From Acetobacter aceti (lineage in GTDB: Bacteria > Pseudomonadota > Alphaproteobacteria > Acetobacterales > Acetobacteraceae), in the NCBI RefSeq assembly GCF_002005445.1, contig NZ_CP014692.1, positions 744,001 through 808,000 on the forward strand: 64,000 bases of DNA, in the 5' to 3' direction. Every line of letters begins with the position of its first letter. The stretch's first letter is position 1. Shown here one piece after another: positions 41,286 through 50,393 of this stretch. The position numbers and the translations under genes were made by a program. The notes under the pieces are model-generated. The model was not told the DNA's origin, did not search any database, and worked only from the letters and a program-made list of their open reading frames with translations.

Positions 41286-43352
41286 ATGGCAAACAGCGGC
41301 GTCAAGGTCACGATCAGCGCGGTCGACCGCGCTTCGATGACGTTGGAGAAGCTCAATGCGCGCATCGCTGCCATTCAGGCGCCCGCAAGGCGTCTTCAGG
41401 CCGCTTTCAGCCGCTTCGGAAATGTAACGGGTCTCCGTTATCTGCGAACCGGCATGGATAGCGTCGGTAGAGCTGCTCTTGGCACTTTCCGAACCATGGG
41501 GCAGATCGTACCAGTCCTGGGCGTGATCACGAGCGCCACGTCCATCGCAGGTGTTTATCGTCTGGCCAGCGCATGGGCGCAGATGGGGACAAATCTGCGC
41601 ACGTCTGCTGCGGCCATGGGGATGGCTCCCCAGCGACTGATGGCCATGCAAAACGCCTCACGTCTCGCCGGTGGTTCTGCTGACGCCATGTCCGGTGCCT
41701 TGCAGGGGCTGGCACAAACACGATGGGAAGCAACTCACGGCTTTGCCCCGGAAGCAGTCGTGCAGTTCAAGGCATTGGGCATCAGCCTTGAAGAACTCAA
41801 GCGACTTTCTCCGGATCAGATGTTCGATCGAATTGCCAAGAAGCTGCGTTCCATTCGTGATCCAGCCGCAAAGGTCATTGCTGCAACCGAGATTTTTGGA
41901 GGGGCCGCGCAAGGGCTTCTGCCCATCTTCCAGCAAACGGAAGAGGCCTACCGGGCCAACATCAGGCAGGCTGAGCGTCTGGGGCTGATGAATGAAAAGG
42001 GTGTTGCTGCCGCATCTCGTCTCCAGCAGGCCCAGATCGGGCTACAGGAATCAGTCGAGGGGCTTGGCTATTCGATCGCTGAGTCTCTGGAGCCGGTCAT
42101 CACGCCTGTTGTTGCCCAGATGCGTGACTGGATAGCCGCGAACCGCGAATGGATATCTCAGGATATCGCATCCTATGTTCGGGAGGTCGTGAAATGGTTG
42201 CGGGATGGTGGATGGGACCAGATAAAATCCAGAATTACGGGAGTTTATCAGTCCGTCGAACGGGTCGTTAACTATCTCGGCGGCTGGAAAGCAGCTGCTG
42301 AGGACGTTCTCATCCTGATGACGGCGGCGAAATTCGCGCCGATCATCGGCGGTATCGCCTCGATCGCCGGCGGCGCTCTCAACGTTGCGGCGGCGTTTGC
42401 CAAATGGGCGCTGGAGGCGCGTGGTGCTGAGGCCGCATCCATCGCGGCCGCAAAGGCAGGATCGGTATCGGGCGCCATCGCGGGCGGTGGCCGCTCCGGT
42501 CCAGGCTGGGGAAGTGTCGCGTTAGCCGGCTACAATGCCTACGAGCTTTATCAGAACGCGAAAGACGGCATCTCGACAGGCCAGCAGGATGCGACAAACC
42601 GCCGAGTGATGAATCTACCGGGCCTCTCATGGCTTGGTCGACAGTATGATAACGCGCAGGTCGGGTATGAGAAGCTGACTGGACGCTATTATCAGGCTGG
42701 TTCTCTTCTGCGGGACACCGGCGCAAGTCAGGGGCAATATCAGACGTTCGCCCGGACAGTGGCGGGTATCGAGCACGCCCGATATGACCAGATGGGCGGC
42801 TATCTCAACCACATGGCTGGCCGTTACCAGATGAGCCCTGGGACAATCGCCACAGTGGCGCGTGCGCTGCATATGCCAACACCGTCCCAGAGCGAGTTTC
42901 TATCCAGTCCCGGCCTGCAGGATCGGTTTTTCGAAACCAACGCCGATCTGAATGCCCGTTACCTGGCGAGGCACAGCGCCCAGTTCAGGAATGCGACACC
43001 CGAGCAGAAGCTTGCCATTCTTGGATATGCCCATAATCAGGGTCCAGGAGGTGCCCTGAACTGGCTGGAGACCGGCATCGCACAGAGCGATAGTAATGGC
43101 ACGTCAGGCGACAGGTATTCCTCAGACGTTACAAGAAATTTGTCGGTCCCCTCCCCGCAATCATCCACCGATGACAGGATTGATGCTCTGGGTTCAACGA
43201 TCAGCAAACTACGGCTTCAGATTGAGATCGATCATAAAAACGCACCGGCTGGCAGTCGTGTGAAGGTGCGCAGTGCATCGCCACAATTGGCTGTTCACAC
43301 AACCCAGCAGGCTCGAGCCATGGATCCGGAAGCCAGCGCCGGAGGATATTGA
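41286..43352 (+). CDS. tail tape measure protein with C-terminal lysozyme-like domain
   Basis: 688 aa. The N-terminal half is helical with ISAVDRASMTLEKLNARIAA and a central hydrophobic stretch (FAPIIGGIASIAGGALNVAA). The C-terminal part (VAGIEHARYDQMGGYLNHMA, GRYQMSPGTIATVARALHMP, KLAILGYAHNQGPGGALNWL) looks like a transglycosylase/lysozyme fold with a candidate catalytic Glu in GIEHARY. The protein sets tail length and probably opens peptidoglycan during DNA entry. Confidence 0.88.
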   Translation: MANSGVKVTISAVDRASMTLEKLNARIAAIQAPARRLQAAFSRFGNVTGLRYLRTGMDSVGRAALGTFRTMGQIVPVLGVITSATSIAGVYRLASAWAQMGTNLRTSAAAMGMAPQRLMAMQNASRLAGGSADAMSGALQGLAQTRWEATHGFAPEAVVQFKALGISLEELKRLSPDQMFDRIAKKLRSIRDPAAKVIAATEIFGGAAQGLLPIFQQTEEAYRANIRQAERLGLMNEKGVAAASRLQQAQIGLQESVEGLGYSIAESLEPVITPVVAQMRDWIAANREWISQDIASYVREVVKWLRDGGWDQIKSRITGVYQSVERVVNYLGGWKAAAEDVLILMTAAKFAPIIGGIASIAGGALNVAAAFAKWALEARGAEAASIAAAKAGSVSGAIAGGGRSGPGWGSVALAGYNAYELYQNAKDGISTGQQDATNRRVMNLPGLSWLGRQYDNAQVGYEKLTGRYYQAGSLLRDTGASQGQYQTFARTVAGIEHARYDQMGGYLNHMAGRYQMSPGTIATVARALHMPTPSQSEFLSSPGLQDRFFETNADLNARYLARHSAQFRNATPEQKLAILGYAHNQGPGGALNWLETGIAQSDSNGTSGDRYSSDVTRNLSVPSPQSSTDDRIDALGSTISKLRLQIEIDHKNAPAGSRVKVRSASPQLAVHTTQQARAMDPEASAGGY

Positions 43353-43359
43353 GGACTGA

Positions 43360-44658
43360 ATGAGCGGAACACTTCTGAAAGTAGCGGAAGAATATCTCCA
43401 GTGTTCATTCAGGGGAATTCCGTTCGTTGTTCTCGGTAGTTCCGGCACGAATGGTCGTAAGCAGGCCGTTCACGATTATCCAGGGAGAGACGGGATATGG
43501 GTCGAGGACCTCGGACGGGCCGCTCGCTCCTATCGGATCGTGGGTTTCACGGTTGGTACTCTGTGTTACACCCAGCGGGATCTCTTATCTCAAGCCGCCG
43601 AACAGCAAGGCGCAGGGCTCCTGATGCATCCAAGCATTGGTCTGGTACAGGCCAATCTGATGCGGTTCATCTGGAGAGAGCCGGACGGCCGGAGAAATGT
43701 CGTCGAAATCGAGATGGAGCTGGTGGAGAAGACAAATCTTCTCTCCACTCTGATCGTGACGGCGCTTCATGCAACAATTGCGGTCTCTGCTATTGCTCTG
43801 AGCGCAGCATCATCTTCAAGTTACCAGTCCAGAACTGCGACCTCTCTCGCGCTGGGAAGTTCAGTTATCACAGCTGGCCGTAATGTCGCATCGTCGTGGG
43901 CATCTGATGCCCTCGTCGCCGTGCGGTCTCCACGTGTCCAGGGGGCTGCCGTATCAGTTCTGGATGGCGCTTACGGACGTTATGCAGGCGGCGACGGGTC
44001 TGACATTGATAGTTCGGCAACAATCAGCAGCGTTCTCGCATCACTGACAGCCAGCCGTGCAACAGTTGAGGGGGCGGTGAATGCGTTCGGGGCACTGGAT
44101 AGCGCTGAAGATATTGCCTCAGCGTCACAGTCACTCACCGAGACTCTTCGATCATCGGTTGCTGATCCAGCCGCCCAGATCTCTCTTCTCTGGCCTCTTG
44201 CGTCCTGTTCGCCAGCCATCGTCACGTCAAGCGCTCCGATTGGCGCAGCGATCGCAACGGTTCAGTCGGAAACTGCTGCGTTGTGCCGACGATCCGCCCT
44301 TGCATCGATTGCTCAGGCTTGTTCGGCATGGTTACCATCATCGTCGACGGAAGCGCAGGCAATGACGGAAAATGTAGTAGCTCTGTTCGCAGCCGAAGAA
44401 CTGATTGCAGCGGACGCTGGAGATGACCTTAGTTATCAGGCGCTCCATGCTTTGCGAGCGCACGTCGCGCAGGACCTGCTTGGGCGTGCGGCCAAACTGC
44501 CTGATATCATCACGATTACCAGAAATGCAAACCTGCCGGCGCTCACGCTGGCTCAACAGCTGTACGCCGATGCAACCCGTGCCGATGAGATCGTCGGGCG
44601 CGCAGATCCAATCCATCCGGCCTTCATGCCAACGGAATTTGAGGTGTTATCATCATGA
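43360..44658 (+). CDS. DNA circulation/baseplate protein (Mu gpN-like)
   Basis: 432 aa. The N-terminal domain (LQCSFRGIPFVVLGSSGTNG, HDYPGRDGIWVEDLGRAARS, LLMHPSIGLVQANLMRF) is the DNA circulation N-terminal family. The long Ala/Ser-rich helical remainder is usual. Mu gpN is a baseplate component near the tail tip. Next gene overlaps by 4 bp. Confidence 0.87.
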   Translation: MSGTLLKVAEEYLQCSFRGIPFVVLGSSGTNGRKQAVHDYPGRDGIWVEDLGRAARSYRIVGFTVGTLCYTQRDLLSQAAEQQGAGLLMHPSIGLVQANLMRFIWREPDGRRNVVEIEMELVEKTNLLSTLIVTALHATIAVSAIALSAASSSSYQSRTATSLALGSSVITAGRNVASSWASDALVAVRSPRVQGAAVSVLDGAYGRYAGGDGSDIDSSATISSVLASLTASRATVEGAVNAFGALDSAEDIASASQSLTETLRSSVADPAAQISLLWPLASCSPAIVTSSAPIGAAIATVQSETAALCRRSALASIAQACSAWLPSSSTEAQAMTENVVALFAAEELIAADAGDDLSYQALHALRAHVAQDLLGRAAKLPDIITITRNANLPALTLAQQLYADATRADEIVGRADPIHPAFMPTEFEVLSS

Positions 44659-45794
44659 GCGGCGTGATCTCCCAGATCGAAAGTCTTCTTGGTTACGGGG
44701 CGGCTTCATCAGATAACGTGGTTGCCATAATCGGAAATCAGATGGTGACGGGGTGGACAGATGTAACGATTCGGGTCGGCGTCGAGATCATGCCCTGGAC
44801 TGCGGATCTTGGCATTACGGCCTATCAGCCGCTTTCGGGAGCAACGCTGGCAATCAATGAAGGTGATACGGCCCAGATATATCTGGGCTCGACCCTCATG
44901 ATAACCGGGTATGTCGTCATGGTGGCTGAACAGAAAAGCGCAGACTCTCATTCAATTCATGTTCAGATCGCCAGTAAAAGCATGGATCTGGTCGACTGTG
45001 CGGCAGAATTTTCCACCTATCAGATGAACAGTACAAACGCTCTGGCTATCGCGCGGCGCGTATCCCAGTTTGCGGGGATCGAAGTGTCGTCGATCGATGG
45101 CGCTGGTGAAACGGATATACAACAGTTTTCAGTCATTCTGACCGAAACGGCCTATGAAGTGATCGAGCGTCTGGCCCGGCTTGCCGGTGTCCTGTTTTAC
45201 GACCGACCGGACGGAAATGTTGTGATGTCCCGTGTCGGGTCCGCGCGCATGGGATCAGGTTTCACTATGGGGCGGAACGTCGAAAGCTGCACCCGGGTCC
45301 GCTCTATGGCTGGACGGTATTCGTCCATCATCGGCATCCTCCAGAGCACAGCCCTTCTTTTTACAGAGCCGAACGAGAAAGATTACGTCGGGCAGATGGA
45401 GGCTGTGTCCAGCTCCGCGAAAGCCACCGATCCTGGCATAACGCGCAACCGGCCCATGCTCATTCCCCTCGAGCTTGGAGATGCTGAATACAAGGTCGCG
45501 AAACAGCGTGTCCAATGGGAAGTCAATCGAAGATGGGGGCGCAGCCGCCCGATTACACTCACGGCTGACGGCTGGAGGGATTTGTATGGCGCACTCTGGA
45601 CGCCCAACACAATCGCGCCATTCATGGATGAAAACGGCACATCTACCGATTACGTCATTGGGGAGCTGGTTTTTCACAAAGGGCCAGACGGAACGCGCGC
45701 GGATGTCGTTCTGATGCCGCCAGATGCCTATCAGCCCGAGCCTATTCTCCTGCCCGTCGCATCGAATAAGGCTGCACAGGCTCTCAATAGTTGA
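44655..45794 (+). CDS. baseplate hub protein (Mu gpP-like)
   Basis: 379 aa. GWTDVTIRVGVEIMPWTADL, STLMITGYVVMVAEQKSADS-like region and YEVIERLARLAGVLFYDRPD match Mu gp44/T4 gp27-type hub proteins, which seat the central spike. Overlaps gpN by 4 bp and precedes the gp45 spike gene. Confidence 0.87.
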   Translation: MSGVISQIESLLGYGAASSDNVVAIIGNQMVTGWTDVTIRVGVEIMPWTADLGITAYQPLSGATLAINEGDTAQIYLGSTLMITGYVVMVAEQKSADSHSIHVQIASKSMDLVDCAAEFSTYQMNSTNALAIARRVSQFAGIEVSSIDGAGETDIQQFSVILTETAYEVIERLARLAGVLFYDRPDGNVVMSRVGSARMGSGFTMGRNVESCTRVRSMAGRYSSIIGILQSTALLFTEPNEKDYVGQMEAVSSSAKATDPGITRNRPMLIPLELGDAEYKVAKQRVQWEVNRRWGRSRPITLTADGWRDLYGALWTPNTIAPFMDENGTSTDYVIGELVFHKGPDGTRADVVLMPPDAYQPEPILLPVASNKAAQALNS

Positions 45795-45800
45795 GGTCTC

Positions 45801-46313
45801 ATGACAAGTCCCATCAATCGTCTTTCCAGGCGTGTCTCGATGGCGCTCGGCATCGGTCGACAGACGGCGGACACAGATGAGAGCCAGCCGACTCCGACGC
45901 TCCAGGTTGTTCTGCCAGGTGGCGAAATTCGAGCAGATGTTCCGCTGATGCAGGCCTACGGGTTTGCCAGTCGGCCAGTGCCCGGTAGCGACATCGTGGT
46001 AGGCTTTCTTGCCGGAGACAGGACGCGTGGCGTGGCGATCGCCTGCGGCGACCAGAGAGGGCGTCCGGATTATCTGGAGCCCGGGGAAGTCGCAGTTTAT
46101 CATCCTAAAACCGGTTCATGCGTCTATTTCAGAAGCGACGGATCCATGGCGCTCCGTCCTAATAATAAAAAACTCGAGATCGATGCTGACATCACCGTCA
46201 ACGGTTCGCTTGAAGCGACAGGCGACGTGACGGCCGGCAGCATCTCACTCGAAAGCCACAAGCATACCGGCGTCAAGGCGGGCTCGGATGAGACCGGCGC
46301 CCCAACATCCTGA
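45801..46313 (+). CDS. baseplate spike protein (Mu gp45-like)
   Basis: 170 aa. MQAYGFASRPVPGSDIVVGF, GDQRGRPDYLEPGEVAVYHP and the C-terminal ITVNGSLEATGDVTAGSISL with SHKHTGV are characteristic of Mu gp45 trimeric membrane-piercing spikes; the HKHTG end may bind a metal at the tip. Confidence 0.88.
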   Translation: MTSPINRLSRRVSMALGIGRQTADTDESQPTPTLQVVLPGGEIRADVPLMQAYGFASRPVPGSDIVVGFLAGDRTRGVAIACGDQRGRPDYLEPGEVAVYHPKTGSCVYFRSDGSMALRPNNKKLEIDADITVNGSLEATGDVTAGSISLESHKHTGVKAGSDETGAPTS

Positions 46314-46320
46314 GGTCTGA

Positions 46321-46818
46321 ATGGACATAGCTATTGTCTGGAACGTCGCGGAAGCCCGCGGCGAATGGCCGATTGTGTCCGGTGATCTGGGTCTCGACAA
46401 TCCTTTGCGGTCCGCTGTCATGGTCAGTCTCTTTTCTGACCGCGTCGCGCCAGAGGAGCCATCTCTTCAGGATAGCGCTGTCGGGATCCAGCCCCCCGGG
46501 AACGCTGCTACCAGCGGAAAGAACGACCGGCGAGGCTGGTGGGGCGATGCATACAACGATTTTCCAATCGGTTCGCGGCTCTGGCAATTGCGGCGCGCCA
46601 TAAAAGTGGGTGAAAAAGCTGTCCTGATTGAACTTGAGGCGATCGTTCGTGAAGCTCTGAATTGGCTTATCAGTGACGGGATTGCGGCCCGCATTGATGT
46701 CACGACGGCGTGGAGCGTGACGTCGGCATCAACGGCTGAATTCGCAATCTCAATTTACGAACCATCTGCCGCGCAACCGCAGGCATTTCTGTTTTCATGG
46801 GCATGGGAGGGGCTCTGA
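46321..46818 (+). CDS. baseplate wedge protein (Mu gp46, T4 gp25-like)
   Basis: 165 aa. MDIAIVWNVAEARGEWPIVS and WWGDAYNDFPIGSRLWQLRR are hallmarks of the GP46 family. It joins sheath and baseplate. Its TGA overlaps the ATG of the next gene. Confidence 0.87.
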   Translation: MDIAIVWNVAEARGEWPIVSGDLGLDNPLRSAVMVSLFSDRVAPEEPSLQDSAVGIQPPGNAATSGKNDRRGWWGDAYNDFPIGSRLWQLRRAIKVGEKAVLIELEAIVREALNWLISDGIAARIDVTTAWSVTSASTAEFAISIYEPSAAQPQAFLFSWAWEGL

Positions 46819-47930
46819 TGCCTTATGCAAGACCAACCCTTACTGATTTACGCCAGCTGGTCGTGCAGGATATTCAGAATGGAGGCATTCCCGGTGTCGT
46901 AACGCTCATGCGTTTCTCAGTTCTGTGGGTGATTGCAATGGCGCAGGCTGGCCTCGCGCATCTGCATTATGGTTATCTCGACTGGATCTCGAAGCAGGCC
47001 GTCCCATGGACCGCAACCGATGAAGATCTCGAGGCATGGGGCGCTCTCAAGTCGATTTACCGAAAAGAGGCCGCAAGAGCGACCGGCGCAATTGCTTTCA
47101 CGATTTCGTCCGATGCGGATATCCCTGTGGGAACCGCCATAGTTGCTGGCGGCGTTGATGTCGTCACCACCGCTGACAGCGTGATTTCGGGCACCACGGC
47201 AACAGTGTCATGCGCAGCATCAGAAGCTGGCGCCTCGGGCAATGTTGCTCTCGGAGCAGTCGCCACTCTGTCCAGCCCGATAGCGGGTGTGCAGACCACA
47301 GGAACAGTGGCCATCGCTTTTACCGGCGGCGCTGATGACGAAGAAGATGATAATCTCCGTGACCGGATTATGGCTGCATATGCCAAGGGAGGTGAGAATG
47401 GCTCTTCTGCTGACTATGTGTCATGGGCAGAAGCGGTCTCAGGAGTAACGAGGGCCTGGGTCAACCCTCTGGGCGCTGGCGCCGGAACGGTTGTCGTCTA
47501 TGTCATGCTGGACAGTGCCCGGTCTGCAGATAGTGGATTCCCGCAGGGAACGGATGGCGCCGCGTCTGCTGAAAGCCGTTATCAGGCGGCGACAGGCGAC
47601 CAGCTTCTCGTCGCAAATGCAATTTACACGAAACGGCCGGTCACCGCGCTCGTCATAGTCTGCTCCCCAGTCGCACAGACTGTGAATTTCGTGGTTTCTG
47701 ATCTGGGAAATGACAATACCTCGGACAATCAGGCGTCAATAACAGCTGCATTGCAGGATATGTTCAGACGTCTTTCTGCTCCAGGAGGAACAATTCACCC
47801 AAATTACTGGAATGAGGCAATCGCGGCGATTGGCCTGGACCAGTTCAATGTGACATCGCCATCAGTCCCGGTATCTGCCTCGTCAACTGGATCAATGCCA
47901 GTCTTGGGAACCATAGAGTTTGCGTCATGA
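46818..47930 (+). CDS. baseplate J-like protein (Mu gp47)
   Basis: 370 aa from ATG 46818 (TGATG overlap; a longer frame begins at 46797). LDWISKQAVPWTATDEDLEA-like N-terminus, DEEDDNLRDRIMAAYAKGGE and GVTRAWVNPLGAGAGTVVVY match baseplate J proteins, wedge components that trigger sheath contraction. Confidence 0.9.
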   Translation: MPYARPTLTDLRQLVVQDIQNGGIPGVVTLMRFSVLWVIAMAQAGLAHLHYGYLDWISKQAVPWTATDEDLEAWGALKSIYRKEAARATGAIAFTISSDADIPVGTAIVAGGVDVVTTADSVISGTTATVSCAASEAGASGNVALGAVATLSSPIAGVQTTGTVAIAFTGGADDEEDDNLRDRIMAAYAKGGENGSSADYVSWAEAVSGVTRAWVNPLGAGAGTVVVYVMLDSARSADSGFPQGTDGAASAESRYQAATGDQLLVANAIYTKRPVTALVIVCSPVAQTVNFVVSDLGNDNTSDNQASITAALQDMFRRLSAPGGTIHPNYWNEAIAAIGLDQFNVTSPSVPVSASSTGSMPVLGTIEFAS

Positions 47931-48520
47931 CGGTCCAGGTCTTTCTGGCTGAGTCGTTCGCCAAGGCATTGTCGTCACTGCTGCCTGGTGGCCGTATCTG
48001 GTCACGTGAACCCGATGATACTCCCTCTCTTCTGGCCTTGGCTCTCGGGCAGGTTTATGAGCGCCATAGTGCGAGATCTCTGAACCTTCTGACCGATGCG
48101 TTTCCTGCTTCGACCACAGAGCTTCTTGATGAATGGCAGCAGAGCGTCGGGCTTCCCGATCCTTGCGCGGGCGACAATCCCACGCTGGCACAACAAAGAT
48201 CCCAGATTGTCGCCAGGCTGACGGACAATGGTGGCTCATCAAAGCAGTATTTCATCAGCCTTGCGGCGGCACTCGGTTACACGATCTCGATTGACGAGTT
48301 CGCGCCCTCGCGTTTCGGCCGGAAATTTGGTGGAAAATTCGGCGATGATGACTGGGCCTGCGCGTGGCGGGTCAATATGCCGACATTCACGGTAACAAAT
48401 CTGAAATTTGGTGATCTGTTCGGAAAGTCTTTCGCCTCATGGGGCGACACGGTTCTCCAGTGTGAACTGGAACGAATCAAGCCTGCCCATACAGTCCTCA
48501 TCTTCAACTATGAGAGTTAA
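47927..48520 (+). CDS. baseplate/tail fiber connector (Mu gp48, YmfQ/DUF2313)
   Basis: 197 aa. FAKALSSLLPGGRIWSREPD, TELLDEWQQSVGLPDPC and QIVARLTDNGGSSKQYFISL fit the DUF2313 family encoded between gp47 and the tail fiber in Mu-like phages. ATGA overlap with gp47. Confidence 0.87.
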   Translation: MTVQVFLAESFAKALSSLLPGGRIWSREPDDTPSLLALALGQVYERHSARSLNLLTDAFPASTTELLDEWQQSVGLPDPCAGDNPTLAQQRSQIVARLTDNGGSSKQYFISLAAALGYTISIDEFAPSRFGRKFGGKFGDDDWACAWRVNMPTFTVTNLKFGDLFGKSFASWGDTVLQCELERIKPAHTVLIFNYES

Positions 48521-48523
48521 GTA

Positions 48524-49414
48524 ATGGATTTACTGATTGCGACGGGGTCAGTCCCGCTGGAGCAACGCGACATCGCGCCAACGAGTGGCACGCCACAATG
48601 GGCGACGGATGGTAACCCAGCCACTGGCGTTCCTGCAACCAATTGGCCGGCATGGATGTTCAACATGCTGCTGGCGGAGATGATCAATGTTGTCGATCAA
48701 GCGGGATTGCCCAGATCACTGACCGACTGGACGCAGCTCTATCAGGCGATCAATAAAATTGTCGGGCCTGGCAGGCTCATAAACCGTCAGGCTTTCACGT
48801 CATCAGCCAATTATATTCCCGCTTCAGGTGCGACCCTTGCCAGGGTTCGCGGGTGTGGCGCTGGTGGCCCCGGTGGATATGCCTATCCAAATCCGACGAG
48901 CGGAAGCGTTTCGGCAGGGGGTGGAGGTGGAGCTGGCGCAGAGTGCGATATTTGGATCAGTTTGAGTGGGATAACATCTGTCCCCGTAACTATCGGATCC
49001 CCGGCAGCAGCGATCGCATCGGATGCGCAAAATACGGGGGGTGATAGTATGTTTGGAAACTACGTGACACTCAAGGCTGGGCAAGGAGGCGCTGCAGGAA
49101 TTTCCAGCTCGTCCTCCAGTTCTAGCGTAACGTCTGGAGCGAAGGGTGGTGATTATATTGGTGGCACAGCCTCGTTGCTGCTTACCAGCTCGATCTTAAA
49201 AAAGGGAGCCTCTGGGCCGGTTGGGCTTGCTGTCAATGGGACTGCTGTTCCCGGATTTGGCGCCAGTGCAACATTCGGATCCCCGGGCGCTCCGGGCGGT
49301 GATGGTGCAGTAAACTTTGGTGCAGGCGGCGGCGGTGGGCAGAGTCTGTCACCGGGTGGAAGTCTGGGCGGTATAGGTGGCGGAGCTGTATTCTATGTGG
49401 AGGAATACGCATGA
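48524..49414 (+). CDS. glycine-rich tail fiber/adhesin
   Basis: 296 aa. The N-terminal 90 residues (ATGSVPLEQRDIAPTSGTPQ, TNWPAWMFNMLLAEM) are a fiber attachment region. From residue 115 it is dominated by glycine-rich blocks (VSAGGGGGAGAECDIW, GDGAVNFGAGGGGGQSLSPG) resembling distal receptor-binding tips built of polyglycine helices. Probably part of the host-recognition apparatus. Confidence 0.75.
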   Translation: MDLLIATGSVPLEQRDIAPTSGTPQWATDGNPATGVPATNWPAWMFNMLLAEMINVVDQAGLPRSLTDWTQLYQAINKIVGPGRLINRQAFTSSANYIPASGATLARVRGCGAGGPGGYAYPNPTSGSVSAGGGGGAGAECDIWISLSGITSVPVTIGSPAAAIASDAQNTGGDSMFGNYVTLKAGQGGAAGISSSSSSSSVTSGAKGGDYIGGTASLLLTSSILKKGASGPVGLAVNGTAVPGFGASATFGSPGAPGGDGAVNFGAGGGGGQSLSPGGSLGGIGGGAVFYVEEYA

Positions 49415-49596
49415 CCATTCAGAATTACGCCGTGTATCGGACATCTGTGTCTGGTTCTGAAGCGGCTGGATATGTCGTCAATGCAATCGTATGGGATGGC
49501 GTCACATCTTACAGCCCCGGTGATGGATTGGCGCTTGTTGCTGATCCTGACGGGAAATATCCGGTCGGCAGCACCTATGCAGCCTCTACCTCCTAA
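49411..49596 (+). CDS. small tail-associated protein (61 aa)
   Basis: ATGA overlap with the fiber gene. SVSGSEAAGYVVNAIVWDGV and YSPGDGLALVADPDGKYPVG resemble short proteins encoded after fibers in acetic-acid-bacterial phages. It ends 4 bp before a terminator. Function unknown. Confidence 0.55.
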   Translation: MTIQNYAVYRTSVSGSEAAGYVVNAIVWDGVTSYSPGDGLALVADPDGKYPVGSTYAASTS

Positions 49597-49600
49597 AACA

Positions 49601-49625
49601 CCCTGCCACTGAGCAGGGTTTTTTT
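49601..49625 (+). terminator. rho-independent terminator after fiber genes
   Basis: CCCTGC (49601-49606) and GCAGGG (49613-49618) around a 6-nt loop, then seven T residues (49619-49625). It separates tail genes from the lysis/spike genes. Confidence 0.85.
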
Positions 49626-49641
49626 ATGCCTGGAATTCTGA

Positions 49642-49899
49642 ATGTCTGATGTTTCCTCAGAAATCTCGTTTGACCGAGAGCTCGGACGTCTGGAGGGGCG
49701 CGTCGCTTCTCTGGAAACGACGGTCGAGAGTCTTGAACGCACCGTTGCGCGGCTCGAAAAATATGCAAGCAGTTTTATGAATATGCTGGAATTTTCAGCA
49801 AAGTTCATAAAGTTTATCTGGTGGGCAATATCGGTAATCGGGATCGATGCTCTTGTCAGGGTCATAACTGCAGCAGTTCATTTGTGGGGATTGTCATGA
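49642..49899 (+). CDS. coiled-coil membrane protein (XhlA-like, possible holin partner)
   Basis: 85 aa. A heptad-rich segment (LGRLEGRVASLETTVESLER, TVARLEKY) precedes a C-terminal transmembrane helix (FIKFIWWAISVIGIDALVRV). This architecture resembles XhlA-type hemolysin/holin-associated proteins. It overlaps the lysozyme-like gene by 4 bp, supporting a lysis role. Confidence 0.6.
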   Translation: MSDVSSEISFDRELGRLEGRVASLETTVESLERTVARLEKYASSFMNMLEFSAKFIKFIWWAISVIGIDALVRVITAAVHLWGLS

Positions 49900-50393
49900 G
49901 CGGTCTGAATATTTCACAGTTCAAGCGAGAAATAGTGACTCCGGTAGTCGGGATGTTGAATCTACCGGGTGATGGTCTGGCGAGGATCCAGCTTCATACG
50001 GGCATAGATCTTGCGGAAAGTGGCCTTGCGTCTCTGAGGCAAAGCGGCGGTGGACCAGCTTTAGGAATCGGTCAAATGGAGGAGGATACCCATAATGATA
50101 TCTGGAAAACCTTTCTTTCCTCCAGACCTGCACTCGCGCAAATTGTGCGCGGCTTTATGCCAGCACGGTTCAATCCGAATGGTGTCGACGCAGCGGGTGC
50201 TCTGGTGGAGAGCCTGACTTACTCAGTTGCTATGAGTTGCATGCGTTTTTATCGCTCAAGCGTCCTCTTGCCACCGCGCAACAGCGCTATTGCGCAGTGT
50301 CACGCGTGGAAGATGGGATATAACACTCCTTCAGGCGCTGGACGGGTTGACGCCGAGCATATTGCTTTATTTAGCCAGGCAATCGCGGCATGA
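49896..50393 (+). CDS. lysozyme-like endolysin candidate
   Basis: 165 aa from ATG 49896. IDLAESGLASLRQSGGGPAL followed by GIGQMEEDTHNDIWKTFL resembles the catalytic Glu and G-x-x-Q-M-E block of transglycosylase/lysozyme-fold enzymes. No signal peptide is present, so export would depend on a holin. Located between a membrane protein and the spike genes. Confidence 0.6.
   Translation: MSGLNISQFKREIVTPVVGMLNLPGDGLARIQLHTGIDLAESGLASLRQSGGGPALGIGQMEEDTHNDIWKTFLSSRPALAQIVRGFMPARFNPNGVDAAGALVESLTYSVAMSCMRFYRSSVLLPPRNSAIAQCHAWKMGYNTPSGAGRVDAEHIALFSQAIAA

Noticed and set aside
45255..46103. 282-aa minus-strand ORF opposite the baseplate genes
   Set aside because: Antisense shadow of the gpP and gp45-like genes.
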